From contig SEMN01000632.1 of assembly GCA_005408345.1 (NCBI GenBank), forward strand, positions 210,937-274,936: DNA of 64,000 nucleotides, written 5' to 3'. Origin of the DNA: Macquaria australasica (Eukaryota > Chordata > Actinopteri > Centrarchiformes > Percichthyidae). The notes under the pieces are model-generated. The model was given only the letters and a program-made list of their open reading frames with translations, was not told where the DNA came from and made no database searches. Positions 51,344 through 63,527 of this stretch are shown here, in pieces; within the stretch, counting starts at the first letter, position 1, and every line of letters starts with the position of its first letter. The position numbers and the translations under genes are program-made.

Positions 51344-54300
51344 GTAAAACACGCACAGAGACACCTTTAGGTTAATGACACCGCTGTTTGGTACACGACT
51401 GGACTTTAATTGGCACTGACAAATCTGACCGGTTAAAGGTCCGTCTTGTAGGCTACCTCTGGTGCCCCAGACCGTCGGTCTCCTTTAGGCTGCCTATAAG
51501 GTTCTGACGCCGTTTGACCAAAAATGAGCTCTGCTATAAAATTAAATTGAGCAGATAATGTTTATGACAGCTGTGTCCCCAAGTCTGTAATGCTCCGAAA
51601 ATCGCTGGTAAAAGCTGAAATAAAATAGGACCTTCGAACAGAACATGCAATCTCCAGATAAGCAGTCCGTCAGACGCACAGTGCGCTGTAAAATCACTGT
51701 AGCCTATTGATCCTAAATGTTGTCCTGTGCAGCGCGTAAGCTGCTCATAGTGTTAAGTTGACATTGGCATCAAGGCACTTCATGGTGTTAAAAAACAAAC
51801 AAACAAACAAACAAAAAACGATTGGAATTCCCATTTCCTTGACTTGGCTTTTTGGTATGATTAGTTTTAATTGACCTCGTGGTTTTTTCTCTTATAATAA
51901 TGGGAACTTTAGGGCTTTTGCTGCGATATTTCTCTAAATTCCCTTTTAAGATTATTTTAGGTTTAGTCAAGTCTGGCATTTGGTCTTTAAAGATGCGGAT
52001 TGAATCCTTTTAACCTCTGAATCCCGTTAACATGCCTAACGGCCAATGAGTTCAGATGGTAGTCGCTTGCAGTATAGCCTTATGTTGCTTATCTTGTCAG
52101 ATATTAACAGTTTTATTTGGCACCACTCAGTTATTTCCATATGCGGTGCAGTGGGTTGCAAACTAATCAATTTTCATCTCAACTGAGCTAATGAACCTGC
52201 ATTTCCCCTACTAAATGCCAAATATAGACATTTGCAATGGCTTAAAAATAAGAAAAGGTCCAAATGTATGAAACAGCGTGTCAAATATTGTTCCCACGCT
52301 ATTGTCCGCAGACTGAGCAGCATTTTAATAGCTCGAGATGAATGCTATTGTTTGCGGCTATTAGGCAGCATTATCCGGGAAAGAGAGAACGTTCATCAAC
52401 CTGCTTATTCTTCACATGGCAGATTTATTTGGTCAAAGTTTAGATTCCCACAGTGTGACCATGTTACACTCAGAGGTCCTGCAGAGGTTTGCGGGGCATC
52501 CTTCTGCAAAATATAAAATAGTTAAAGTTCGCCTTGAATGTATCTGTTACCTCTTTGCATCAGTGTCCTCTGAATTAGATGACTGCACTAGGGGTTTGGG
52601 CATTTCTGCCTGTGCTTTATGGAATAAAGGGATTTTTGACACTGGTGCAAACTGACATACAAGTTCACCAAAATCACTTTAAAGGAGTATTTTATTTAAA
52701 ATATATCTAAACCAATTACTCATGAGGTTTGTTGTATTTACACCAGTAGTCTACCTGCAGTTTGAAATTTGGTTAAAACAATCAATCAATGAATAGCAGA
52801 CTGTATGACGATGGAAGTTTGTGTTTTGACTGTAGTAGAGTAAAGAGAGAGAGAAGTCCTCAAAAACACCAGCATTTGATCACTCACCTCATCATAAAAT
52901 AAGTCAGACATTTGTTTTCTTTGCTGTCTTCATTTATCAGACCTATCCTTTGTTTTGCTCTGCAACAGCACATGTTTAAAAACCTGTTTTTATATTCTTA
53001 AAAGTGCTCTTTGTCAGATTTGACTGAAAAACCACAGACTTCTACTGAACGAAATGCATAAAATAAAACCAGAGGCTGCCATTCAACACACATTTTAGAT
53101 TAATTTGTCACATATTTGCATTACTAATAATCATACATTGCATGCGTAATTGTAGAATAGGGTGAAGCCCATAATTAAAATAACCGCTATTCTCTCATTA
53201 AGCTAATTTATTGTAATTGGAAAAAGTAAGATTAAACCATTTCTTCAGCTCGCTTTAGACGTCTTCGAGGAATCACTGGGGACTTTGGCCACTTGCCCGT
53301 CTCAATTTTTGTCTTAATATGAGAGTAACACACCATCAGGCTACATGCAAATGTTGTGCAGCGTGATGTGTCCTCACATTACACAGCAGACTTACCTCAT
53401 CCAACTGTTTTTCAACTTGAAGTTCACCTTTCATTTGCATCTGTATGCTAAGTTTGTACCCTGAATTAAAGGGGGAAAAAAAGTGAACAGAGAAAAAGTC
53501 CCGATGCCTCCTTAATTATATTAACATTTCTTTAGCAGTTATCGTGCATCACTGATGAATGATACTGGGGAAAAACTGTACACACTGTGCCACCTTGATT
53601 AATTTCCTCTCGAAGCTAATCCATTCTTATTTAAATTGCTCAGTTTCTGAAAACACCTCGATGCAGAGCCAGATGCCTCACATCTGCTTTAGAGATTGTT
53701 ATTGTGTTTGATTAACAATAACGTCTGACTAATGAGGATGATCTGGGGCGTGTGAGCCTACACTTTGGGGAGTTTAAAACCCATCATTTTGCTTTTTTGT
53801 TGGTAGTGGTGTTGATCAAAATGAGGATGGTGGATTTGGGTTAATTACAGTAAATGGCTCGAAAGAAGTGCCTGCGTGTCTGCGTGTGAGAGAGAAGGCA
53901 GGCCATTAAGCCCAGAGCGATCCAAGATAACATGTAAATGTCACAGTCAAACATCATGAGGCACCAACAGAAAAAAAGGACTAAAGAGGCAATGTTGAGG
54001 ATGTTTTATTGGTTTCAGAAGTAAGCTATGGTTTCAGACAAGATTGTATGAGGGATCAGTGAGGTCAAGTTGGCACTTAAACTCATTATCTGCAAGAGTG
54101 CTAGAAGTGTGCAATGGGAAATGAATGAATACCCAGGCCGCCTTGTGCCTCTCAATTCAAATAATACGTTGTCATTTCAAGGAGAATTTTATCAGTATTC
54201 CCCATGTTGAAAATCCACTAACTCTTCAACATATTTTAGATATCCAAGATATCCTTGAAATCACGTCACTGCAACACTTTAAATCACATCATTCATTGAG

Positions 54301-54532
54301 TGGTGATGACTTTTAATAATAAGTTCTGTAGACCATTGTCACGGCTGAGCTCTAACTTGTTAGGTGGTTGGATCCTTAGAGAGAGCGAGAGAGAGTGAAA
54401 GAGGTAACATATCCCTTATGATCTAGTTCAGCATCACTTATCTCTTCTTTATGGCCTAATTAGTTGTCTAATCGCCTCCTAAGGACATCTTTTATTATTC
54501 TCCGCAGAGCAGTGGAGACAGTAAGACTAGAG

Positions 54533-54534
<2 letters not shown>

Positions 54535-54566
<32 letters not shown>
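54535..54566. repeat. (TG)n microsatellite in intron 1
   Basis: About 16 TG units. Confidence 0.9.
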
Positions 54567-54567
<1 letters not shown>

Positions 54568-55750
54568 GGGAGGGGTTGCAGTGCGAGTGTGTTTCAGTTA
54601 CTGAACTAGCTCTCGCTTCATATTTTCTTCTGCTTACTCCACCTCTCCTATCTTACTGCGGATGTCTATTCTTTTGTTGACATTGGGACAGCATTGGCTG
54701 TTTTATAACATGGCTTATCATAGGACGTGACTGGACATAGTGTACTCAACAGCTGGTGTAAGACATGGATAGTGTTTATGAGATGAAACCTTTGGATGAT
54801 CGAATCTTTTACAAACGGTGTTAGTGTTAGCTCTGTGTCAATGTTACACTAGGATGCTTCTCTTGTTGGCCGCTCCAAACAACGGCAAGAAGTTACACTT
54901 TGAAAATGTTTAACTTGCAGGGTTAAGTCAGCAAGACGCTCACCCGTTTTTGCCAACCTGGCTGGTCTGTGATGCTTTATAAAATCCAAAGGAAGAGGAA
55001 AAACATCTAATAATGTGGAGTTCAGCTTCCTCTGTATTGAGTATTTGTCACCTCTTGTGGGAAAAGAATTGACATGTCCAATCCCAAAATTTCAGTTGAG
55101 TTAATAGTGAGAAATCCACACCAGACGTCATGAATGGAGCATTAGCTAGGTCTCTCCAAAAACGGTACTAGTAATTTGCATAGAAATTTCATATTTAATG
55201 CTGATTTTATGGGATGATAATAATAATATCAAACTTATGGGAAAATGTTTTCCTATAAAATGTTTTGGAATTTGCATATAAGAATATTTTTGATTGCGAG
55301 TGTGATTACATTTTATTTACCCAGGATTTGTCAGCTTAGTGGACCAAGTTAGGAAGATAGCAGTTAAACTACAGTTGAAATCAACAGCATTTAAAAACCT
55401 TTATGCGACGTATATCAGGGAAAAGAGTGCATGAACCCAGCCCCTCAACTTGATACAGTATACCATTAGAGGAACCCAGAAGTGAGAGCATGCAGAATGC
55501 AGCTAATAATTCATATGGAGAAGTTGCTGATCAGAGTTAGATTAGATCACATGTGTCAGGTTGGTTCAGTGTGGATGATGTGAGCATAGACAAACCTAAA
55601 CCGGTTATACTGAAGCAATAACTATTGAAATGGCGTACCTGATTTGGTTATAATGACCGGCTTGAATTTTTATTGTAGCACTCAACATATTTTTATACTT
55701 GTAAAATGCACAGTGAAGGTATATAGTGATTTGAAGCATGCAACAAAGGT

Positions 55751-55767
55751 AAAAAAAAAAAAAAAAA
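55751..55767. repeat. A17 homopolymer in intron 1
   Basis: Seventeen consecutive A residues. No retroposed sequence with target duplications was recognised next to it. Confidence 0.85.
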
Positions 55768-57298
55768 GGCCAGGTGGTTGAGTATCCTGATGAGATTCTG
55801 AAAGGGAGATTTCTAAGACCAGCTAGCATGTAACAGATAATACTTTGCTTCTAGTAGCGGCGTGCTCAATAGCTCTTAATCTGCTCCCCTTTCATGGAGA
55901 CAAAAAGCTTGACAATGGATCATTCAGTTGGACTTTCTCATTTATTGTTTTGAGTACACGTTGTTTGAGTAATAAGCCAAATGTCATCATAGATGAGATA
56001 AAGAAAACTGAACTCTGGCCTGACAAAACATGAGTTGCCTTTATGACAGTGCATGTCATGTTGTGGCAATCTCAGACAAGTTTTGAAGCTGTTGCAAGAC
56101 AGCCTAAAAGAAGATACATTATATGTTCACTGAGGTGATTTTTTTGTATTCATCATCCAGTAACTGAAACCAATTGTCGTTTGGCCATAATCAATATTAT
56201 AATGAACAGGCTACCGACTGAACAGGCTTCAAGCTGAGCCCCATGTTGATACTGTGGGACTCATCATATGAAGTTCTACCTTTATCCCAAACTGCTTATT
56301 CTGTGGTAAAACACAGAGCCACCAAAGTAAAGGTTGCAACCTGACGACGTGTTCACTGTTTTGACTTTTGCTTCTGTATGTGTCCAAAAACTCCTCCTTT
56401 GAGCTCACAGTTGCCTCAGTGAGATGCACTTTTGACAAGAACTTTTGTGGCTTTGTTGTAGTAGAAGTATTTGGACACGCTGATAGGGAAGATAAGACAG
56501 AACTCACAAGACTACACTCTCACCGGTGTTGCACAAGAGGAGTTGGATACGTGTTTTGAGGAGTGCAGTGGTCAGGTAATTGCACTTGACAGCTTTCAAT
56601 TGAGAGGCTGAGAAAGGAGGATTTTAATGGATCATTTTGAGCTGAGAGCACTGTTGGAGAATAGAGTTGAGTGGCAGTTTTTGGTCAACAAGATACACAA
56701 AATTGCAGTTCCACTACAGAGTGTGAATAGATAATAGCCACTGTTCTTAGCACAGCACTCCAGGCCATGCCAAGTGTTATGTCAACTCTGACTCATGAAG
56801 TGACTTTTTGCATTTAAACTGCTATGCACTAAAAATCCTTTCAAATTCTCACACGTCTTAATTTAAAACCAGTTTGGTATATCATACAAATAGAAAGTGC
56901 TCCTTAATCTGTCAGCCTAAAAGAGATTGAGTAGAAATGATGTTACAGTACCCGACTGTACTGAGATTTGGTCTAAGGGACCAATCTGTAGTGATCAAAA
57001 GTTATTTTCTATTCCTTAGTTTGTGATTAAGATTGCGCCAATATCCAAAACTCACATATGACTCTACACAGCAACCAGCCTTTGTGATGCACCTGGAACA
57101 ATTGGACCTTCACTGGCTGAATACCTATACTGAGATTATTAATGGTTTTAGCTTGGTCATATTAGTAAATGAAAAAAAAGGTGCACATCTAGATGGAAAC
57201 CACACAATGAGAGTGTTAAGTTATGTCCTTTTTTGATGCTTTGATTGATTGGTTGTTTGTCTATACTGAAGACTGTCTGTGTTTTTAATCTTTAACAG

Positions 57299-57363
57299 TG
57301 AACCTGCTGGATTCTCGCTCTGTGATGGGAGACCCAGGATGGGTGGCTTATCCTAAGAATGGG
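57299..57363 (+). CDS. epha5: EphA-class receptor tyrosine kinase, coding exon 2 (start of ephrin-binding domain); probably EphA5
   Basis: A 65 bp exon between TTTAACAG and GTGAGTATG. With the last G of exon 1 it encodes V, then NLLDSRSVMGD, P, and GWVAYPKNG, ending in phase 0. This is the first strand region of the Eph ligand-binding (jellyroll) domain. The order LLDS..GWVA.P.NG is diagnostic of EphA receptors, and a small second exon of about this size is typical of the family. The VMGD and PKNG positions fit EphA5 better than EphA3, A4, A6 or A7 as I remember them. A Pro stands where I recall Leu in mammalian EphA5 (MGDPGW versus MGDLGW). The next residues, expected to begin W-E-E, would be in exon 3, which is not found before 64000. 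The paralog assignment rests on 22 residues and is less certain than the family. Confidence 0.88.
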
Positions 57364-58830
57364 GTGAGTATGACCATTGCTAAGAATTTTCAATCGTTGA
57401 GTAATTTTGCAGCAATAAGAATCAAATTTGACAAATACTGTACATTTCTTTTTACAGCCACTGTGGTGCCAACTAAAACGTCAACCTTGAAGTTGTCATG
57501 GTGTCATTGTTCTTTGATTGGTTGTCTTTTTGGAGGCACGAAAACACATCAAAGCTATGTAGTTCAAATATCTTTGGTGTGTTTTGGAAGATTGTTTAAA
57601 CCCAGTTACTCATCAGCAATGATCAAAACTTATGTGATAACCAATGGATGATCAAAAATGAATCGAATATATCTCAAAATAAACTTGTGTCCATCTAAAA
57701 CAAATGATCAGCTACTGATTGTAAGCACAGTTTAGGTAGTTTAGGTTGTAAACTCACTTTCTGTGTATGACGAAAGACACCTGTAACTTTATCATTTTAC
57801 ACTGAAGTACAGGCTCTTCATTTGTTTAATCAAGGTTAAAGGTCATTTCATTTCCAAGAACTCTCAGTTCATTATCATGGTAAATTGAATTCATGAATAA
57901 GATATTGAAAGTCACCATGGAATATATTATTCTCAAGCCAGGAATTGAGTTTCCATTTCCAAGTATTCCCAGGGTGAAAGCTAATTGGAGAATGACTTGC
58001 TAGAGTTGGAAAATAGTTTTTTCATGGTATTATATAGTGTATTTTAATGAAAAAGAAATGGTGTTTAAAAAAAATGTTTTAATGTATTCTGGAGTTTCAA
58101 CACTACCTCGACTCATGAGAGATCTGCCACCTTTCCTGGGAAAAATGTAATTTCCCAACCTCCAGGGGACTGATAGTGCTGTGGTTGGTTTAAACAGGAA
58201 TTAATTTGTGCATCCATTTGATCCACATGGAAAATCTCTCATATAGTCACAACTCCTGTTGCAGCTATACATGCTGGACCAATAGTGCTGACCATGGCGT
58301 TTTCTCAGCTCTGGGTATTCAAATCACGGCCCGCTCTGTGGCTGTATGTAGATGAGATAGTGCTGACAAAAGCAGCCGTATGCGCAATCATATTAATGAA
58401 GATGTGATTATGGTGTGTGGTTTCTACAATAAAACTGCATAAACAACTGCATTCAGTAGACGGAGGGAGAAGAAATAAAAGATAAGAGAATATAAGGATC
58501 TCATAATGACGTCCTTTTATTAGCTGTTGTGTTTTTATTCAGCTACAGTTTAAGGTAATTAAAATGTCTTTTTTTCCCTATTGAACTTACAGTCTGACAC
58601 TGAAATGACAAACATCTCTGACAAAAAAAAAAAAATGTATTCCCTGTTTGGCATTTTAAATAACAGACGTTATCGTTGTTGGCAATTATAATTCTTATCA
58701 TGTTCAATATTTGTACGGCAGAACCCAATCTGCAGCATACTCTCGCACATTCTCCACACACACAAACATTCACACTTGGCAGTAACACTCTTCCGTGGCT
58801 AAATAAGATGTTAAGGAGGCACGGAAGTTG

Positions 58831-58852
58831 TTTTTTTTTTTTTTTTTTTTTT
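58831..58852. repeat. T22 homopolymer
   Basis: Twenty-two consecutive T residues, followed by a C/T-rich tract to about 59090. Confidence 0.85.
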
Positions 58853-61517
58853 AAGTCTCGTCCCAGATGGTTTGTTTCATCCCTCATTTTCTCCTCCTCC
58901 ACTCCCATCCACCCCCATCATGGTCTCTCCTCTCATTCTTCACTTTTTTCTCTGGCTCAGCTCTCATCCCTGTCCCTCCCATCCTTCCTTGTCCCTGAAC
59001 ATTCATTGTACTCCTTATCCCCATTTTCTTCTTATTCTTGTCATCTGCTTGTCTTTTTTATCTCACTGTCTTCTCTCTGCTGCTTTCCTCTTCCAAAGCT
59101 TCAATGCAATGTACTTTGGAAGTTCTTGAACCATACATTAAGGAGATGGAGTAAAATAAGGGCATTAAAAAGTGTTTGAAATTTGATGGATGACCTTGAA
59201 ATATTTTGGCAAGTTACAATGAACAGCATGACACTGACACAGTAGCTTGAAAGTGAAAACTGTAGATTGTAAAACATGAATAATTTTGTTCCTCATCTAT
59301 GATGGGATCCTTCAACTTAAGTCTTTAGAGTTGGGGCTTCTTCTCTTCTTTATACACAAGCACAATATAAACTGAAATTATAAAGACCTTAAGAAGTTTT
59401 TTAAATCTAATTTGGAAGTCTGTCTTGAAGATATCATAGCTAGCAGGAGGCCAAAGTCAATTCTGGCCTTGAGCCCCCCTAGCAGGTTAATCTAACGATG
59501 TGGAGAGAGGTGTAGTGTAAGACAGAGGTGGAGAAAATTGGAGAGATGGAAAGCCAGACAGTAACAGATGGAGATGGACAAGGAGTGTGAGAGAGAACTT
59601 GGAAGGAGCCCGGCTTCCCATGACCTCGAGAATACAAGTCCTCTTGGGCAGTCAAGAAGACAATGACGAGTTTGTGGCATTTAAAGTATCTAGAAAGCAG
59701 AATTAGAAAGTGGGTTGATGACAGCAGCAGAGCAGATGAGGCTGATGAGGATTTAGAAAGGGGGCGGAATAATAGAGAGAAAAAGTCGTAGACAGATTTT
59801 AAAGCAATTAATCAGCACTTAGAGTACTTATTCGTAAGTTATTTTGCTGATGCAGAAAACAGGATCATTAGGAAGAAAACAACCACCAGAGTTCAAGAAA
59901 GTTACTTGCAGCTCTACATTTGTAGTTAGATGACACTAGTCCTGATTGGAATTGCAGTTGGTTAATGAAAGTTTGCATCTTTAGCATTAATATTAATGCA
60001 GTGTAAGACAAAAGAAATGAGGATGAAGGTGAGAAAAACAACATGGAGAAATTTTGGTTCCTTGCCCTTGGGATTATTTGGCTGTCAACCCTTTGTCATC
60101 TAATACCTCCATTACTTCATGTTCCCACTGCATTGCAGGAGTGCTTGTTTGTAGATTGGGTGGGCTGCCGATCATATGCCATTTGGGGGATGCTTTTATC
60201 TGCTGCTTCTTCAGGCATTATGAAGGGACAAGAATAAAGTAAGAAAAGTCAGGAAGGAAGGTGCCATTAAAGCCATGGATCCTATAATATGGATCATTTT
60301 GCTGTCAAATCCATCTGTCTCCATTACCTCGCATCAGCCTGGCAAATCCAAGAACCATTTTGCTCTGTCCTTATCTGAACATTAGTAGGCAATGTCCACT
60401 GGGCCTGTGAAGGCCCGGTCACACCGACCTCAAAGAATGTAGCACTGACAAAGGCTGACTGATGAAACTCTTTTGTGTCGCCTTACGTCACCTCAATTCT
60501 TCTGTTTAAAACTCGCATCAGAAGAAAACACAAAGATTGTAGCCGATGGCTAGCTGATGGCTGACAAGCACCACGCTTTGAGCCTGCATGAGAGGAAAAA
60601 GTCAGTAGAAAACCTAAAGACTGAATCTGTTGGAATGGGCTTGATACTCAGAATACAAACTGAGAATATTTTTCATTGTAGTTGTGGTCTACATAGTTTT
60701 AATAAGCACTGGGTTTTGACTGATACTTTTTAATAACAGCTACATATTTGTCCATATATGGTAATAATGACAAACTGCTGGGTTTGGCCAATTGTGTTAT
60801 GTATATGTTGTTTTATGACATAACAAAAGTCATGTCTGACAACATTTATATATCGGACCGATGGACCCTAATGATACAGTTGGCAGCTCTGCAGTTAAAG
60901 CTGCTTAAGCTAATGTTACTGTTAGCGTCAAAGACTGACAGGACACGCTACTTCACCCCTCTGAAAGCTGATCAGATGATGAGCTCAAACAACGATATCA
61001 AGTGCTTCACAGTTTAACTGGGAGATTCTGACAACTCTCTCTGCCAGCTATCTGCCTTTTACTCTCAACAACTGCTGAGCTAAAAGTTACCTAGCTGAAA
61101 TTGACATGAGGTGAGCTAATCAGTTAGCCCTACTTTCCCCACAGTTATATGCTTGTGCAAGAGCAAACCTAAAAATAAGGTTGGTTTAATCACTGATTGG
61201 TTAGGCTATACAACCATTCAGAGAGCTCTCTTTTATCGACTGCATGAATCTGCCCTGAATCAGCATGCTCAATTGACCAAAGATAAGGGCAAGCTAGCAT
61301 CAAAGGTGCTGAACATGCTGCAAAAACTCTGGGCAATGGTCAGGCACAGACTCAACGATGGCCCAATGACAGCTAACAGTTGGCTTGGTGTGTCAGGGTC
61401 CTAAACTGTCGGTCCCTAAGAAGGAAGGGGACAGCTGTTTGAGGAGTGTTTCCTTAGATATTTGTTGTGCTGCACCTCATGCTATTTAGCAGATCCTCTT
61501 TTCTCCCCCCATAGGAC

Positions 61518-61700
61518 ATTACAGTACCATGAAGGAGGGGAGAAGAGGGACAGGAGAGAGGAGGAAAAAAAAGAATGGCGGAGATTAACTAGGGAAGGTG
61601 TGACAGGAGGGAGGGAAGGAGGAGAGAAGCAGAAATTGGGGACAAGGAAGAAGACAGGAAGTCAGGAGCTGCAAGTGGAGGAGGGTGAGATGGAGTAGGG
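61518..61700. repeat. Purine-rich (GA) tract
   Basis: Mostly G and A on this strand (GGGAGAAGAGGGA-type), continuing more loosely to about 61910. It gives an artefactual Glu/Arg/Lys-rich frame at 61462-61698. Confidence 0.75.
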
Positions 61701-61861
61701 GGGAAGCAATCGAACAGTGTTTCTAGGTTAGACTTAAGATTGGATAATTAAAGAGGACACACAGAGGGAAAATGATGATAGACATGGATGAAATGAAAAG
61801 GCAGAGGAATGAGGCACGAGAAGAAGGATGCTTTGGAGAGAATGAGATGGAGGCAGAAATA

Positions 61862-61891
61862 GGGGGGACAAGGATGGGGGGGGTGGGGGGG
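61862..61891 (+). repeat. G-run cluster with quadruplex potential
   Basis: Runs of 6, 8 and 7 G residues are separated by ACAAGGAT and a single T. This is enough guanine for four G3 tracts with short loops. It sits in intron 2 on the transcribed gene's sense strand. Confidence 0.6.
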
Positions 61892-62285
61892 TTGAGGAGT
61901 GAGAGGGACAGTTCTATTACAGCGTCGTGACGGTCAGCGGTAATGGGCGGTAATAATAAGTTGGAGACAGCTTTATAAGGACTTAGAGCCAGGAGGGCAC
62001 TCAGCACAGCCACAGGGGGTCTGCTGACGGATGTGACACGCGGACACACACGCACTCCCACACACATAATAGTCAACAAAACAAACACACAGTAATGAGG
62101 AGCTAGAGGGATGCCTACAGGGACAGTTCAGTGTAGGGAGCAAAGTGGAGAAGAGACCATGCAGAGGTGAAAGAGAGGTTAGGGCTGCGTGAGAAGGTCT
62201 GAAAGGACTGAAATTAAGAACCTCTGATTATTGGGACCATTTACCACCACTGGGACCAAAAACTCTCAGTCTGTTGCCTTTTAAA

Positions 62286-62586
62286 TTAAAGCATCAATCC
62301 ACCCAAATCACATCAAAGAAGTCTTACTGTTAGCTGTGTTTGTCCATGCAGATTGTTTTGGTTTTATGTGTCACGGTGTTAGGAGATATTTGTCTCTGAA
62401 ACTTCTGCTGCCACCCTAACATAACGTGAGCAAACTGACTTTTGTTCATGTTGCTCAAAGCTTAGAAAAATACATCAGAAACCTTCCTTTTTAAGTATCT
62501 TTTTTAGTATCTGTATGGCTAGATACCACTGGGGATAAGCAGAAAAATGCCTTTTTCTTGGAATTTGGGTGAATCGACCCTTTTAA
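62286..62586. mobile_element. TTAA-flanked inverted-repeat element (MITE-like), about 301 bp
   Basis: The left end is TTAAAGCATCAATCCACCCA followed by AAT. The reverse-complemented right end is TTAAAAGGGTCGATTCACCC followed by AAAT. The termini match apart from one gap and a few changes, and a TTAA lies at each boundary. The TCRATYCACCCAAAT terminus is that of a common fish MITE as I recall it. There is no coding capacity. Confidence 0.78.
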
Positions 62587-63409
62587 GAAGAGGTTGTATG
62601 ATTGCATTACAGGGAGGTGGGTGCAGTGAAGATTTCAATATCACGTTTTTTAAAACAAATGGATGGTGAACTGCTTCACAGAATGATTGAGAAATGAAGA
62701 GGCAAAGCAGAAATAGATCTACTGTAAAATGAATTTATACAAGCAGTTATTAAGTTTGAAAAGGTACGTGCTCTTGTTTCTACAGTGCCTCACATTAGCA
62801 TGGGTGGTCCTGAGCCCGCAGTGTTAGTATGTTGCTCTGTGCACCTAGCCTTGTGTTTGATCTCGGAGGCCCCTACACCCCTAATACCACGTACAGTCAT
62901 CTTTAAAGATCCCATGTAATAGGCACATGAACTTCCTTGAAAGCAGCTCGTTCCTGGAAAACTATGCTTAAAGTCATCACAATCCCTCCTATATGTCTGC
63001 CTCTACCAAATCAGTGTTTTATACTTAAGATGTATAATTTCTAGCCCCAACATCCTGTTTTAAAAGGCAGTACATCACATCAAGGATATCATGTCATGGA
63101 ACTCTTAAAGCAGAGCTGTGAAAACCCTGCTAACTTTAATGGAAGTGTGTGTGTTTCTGTGCTCATTTCATAGGGTATTTACTTGCAAATGGATCATGTT
63201 AAATCATAGTTTGATGACTCAGTTTAAAGTTTTGCGAGTGTCATATCCCATTTCCATTAGTAATCAAACACTGGTAATACATTAGAGCTGCAGAGTGGGA
63301 GGGCTTCCAGTGGCAACAATGGCAAACACACTTTATACAGAAATACTGAACCCATTTGGTTCCAGGCAAAACTAGAGAAGGTCGTCTGGTAAACTTACTG
63401 CTGGGCTAC

Positions 63410-63527
<118 letters not shown>

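Larger units (their letters stand above)
51344..57298 (+). other. epha5: Intron 1 of the EphA-class gene, about 5.96 kb
   Basis: The donor is GTAAAA. The acceptor is TTTAACAG at 57298, preceded by T-rich sequence. The intron is phase 1. It contains an (AAAC)n run near 51790-51815, a (TG)n microsatellite at 54535-54566 and a poly-A run at 55751-55767. Two blocks, 53180-53300 and 53500-53760, carry many ATTAA-type homeodomain sites and could be enhancers, though nothing proves it. No nested gene was seen. The ORFs at 52232-52655, 55845-56033 and 56229-56559 lack family features. Confidence 0.8.

Noticed and set aside
57298..57651. 117-codon frame beginning at exon 2
   Set aside because: It is exon 2 read through the donor into intron 2. 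The protein-like part stops at the GTGAGT donor.
60395..61405. Possible DNA-transposon sequence beginning GGCCCGGTCACACCGACC
   Set aside because: It looks repeat-like, but I found no matching inverted end and no target duplication, so it was not called.
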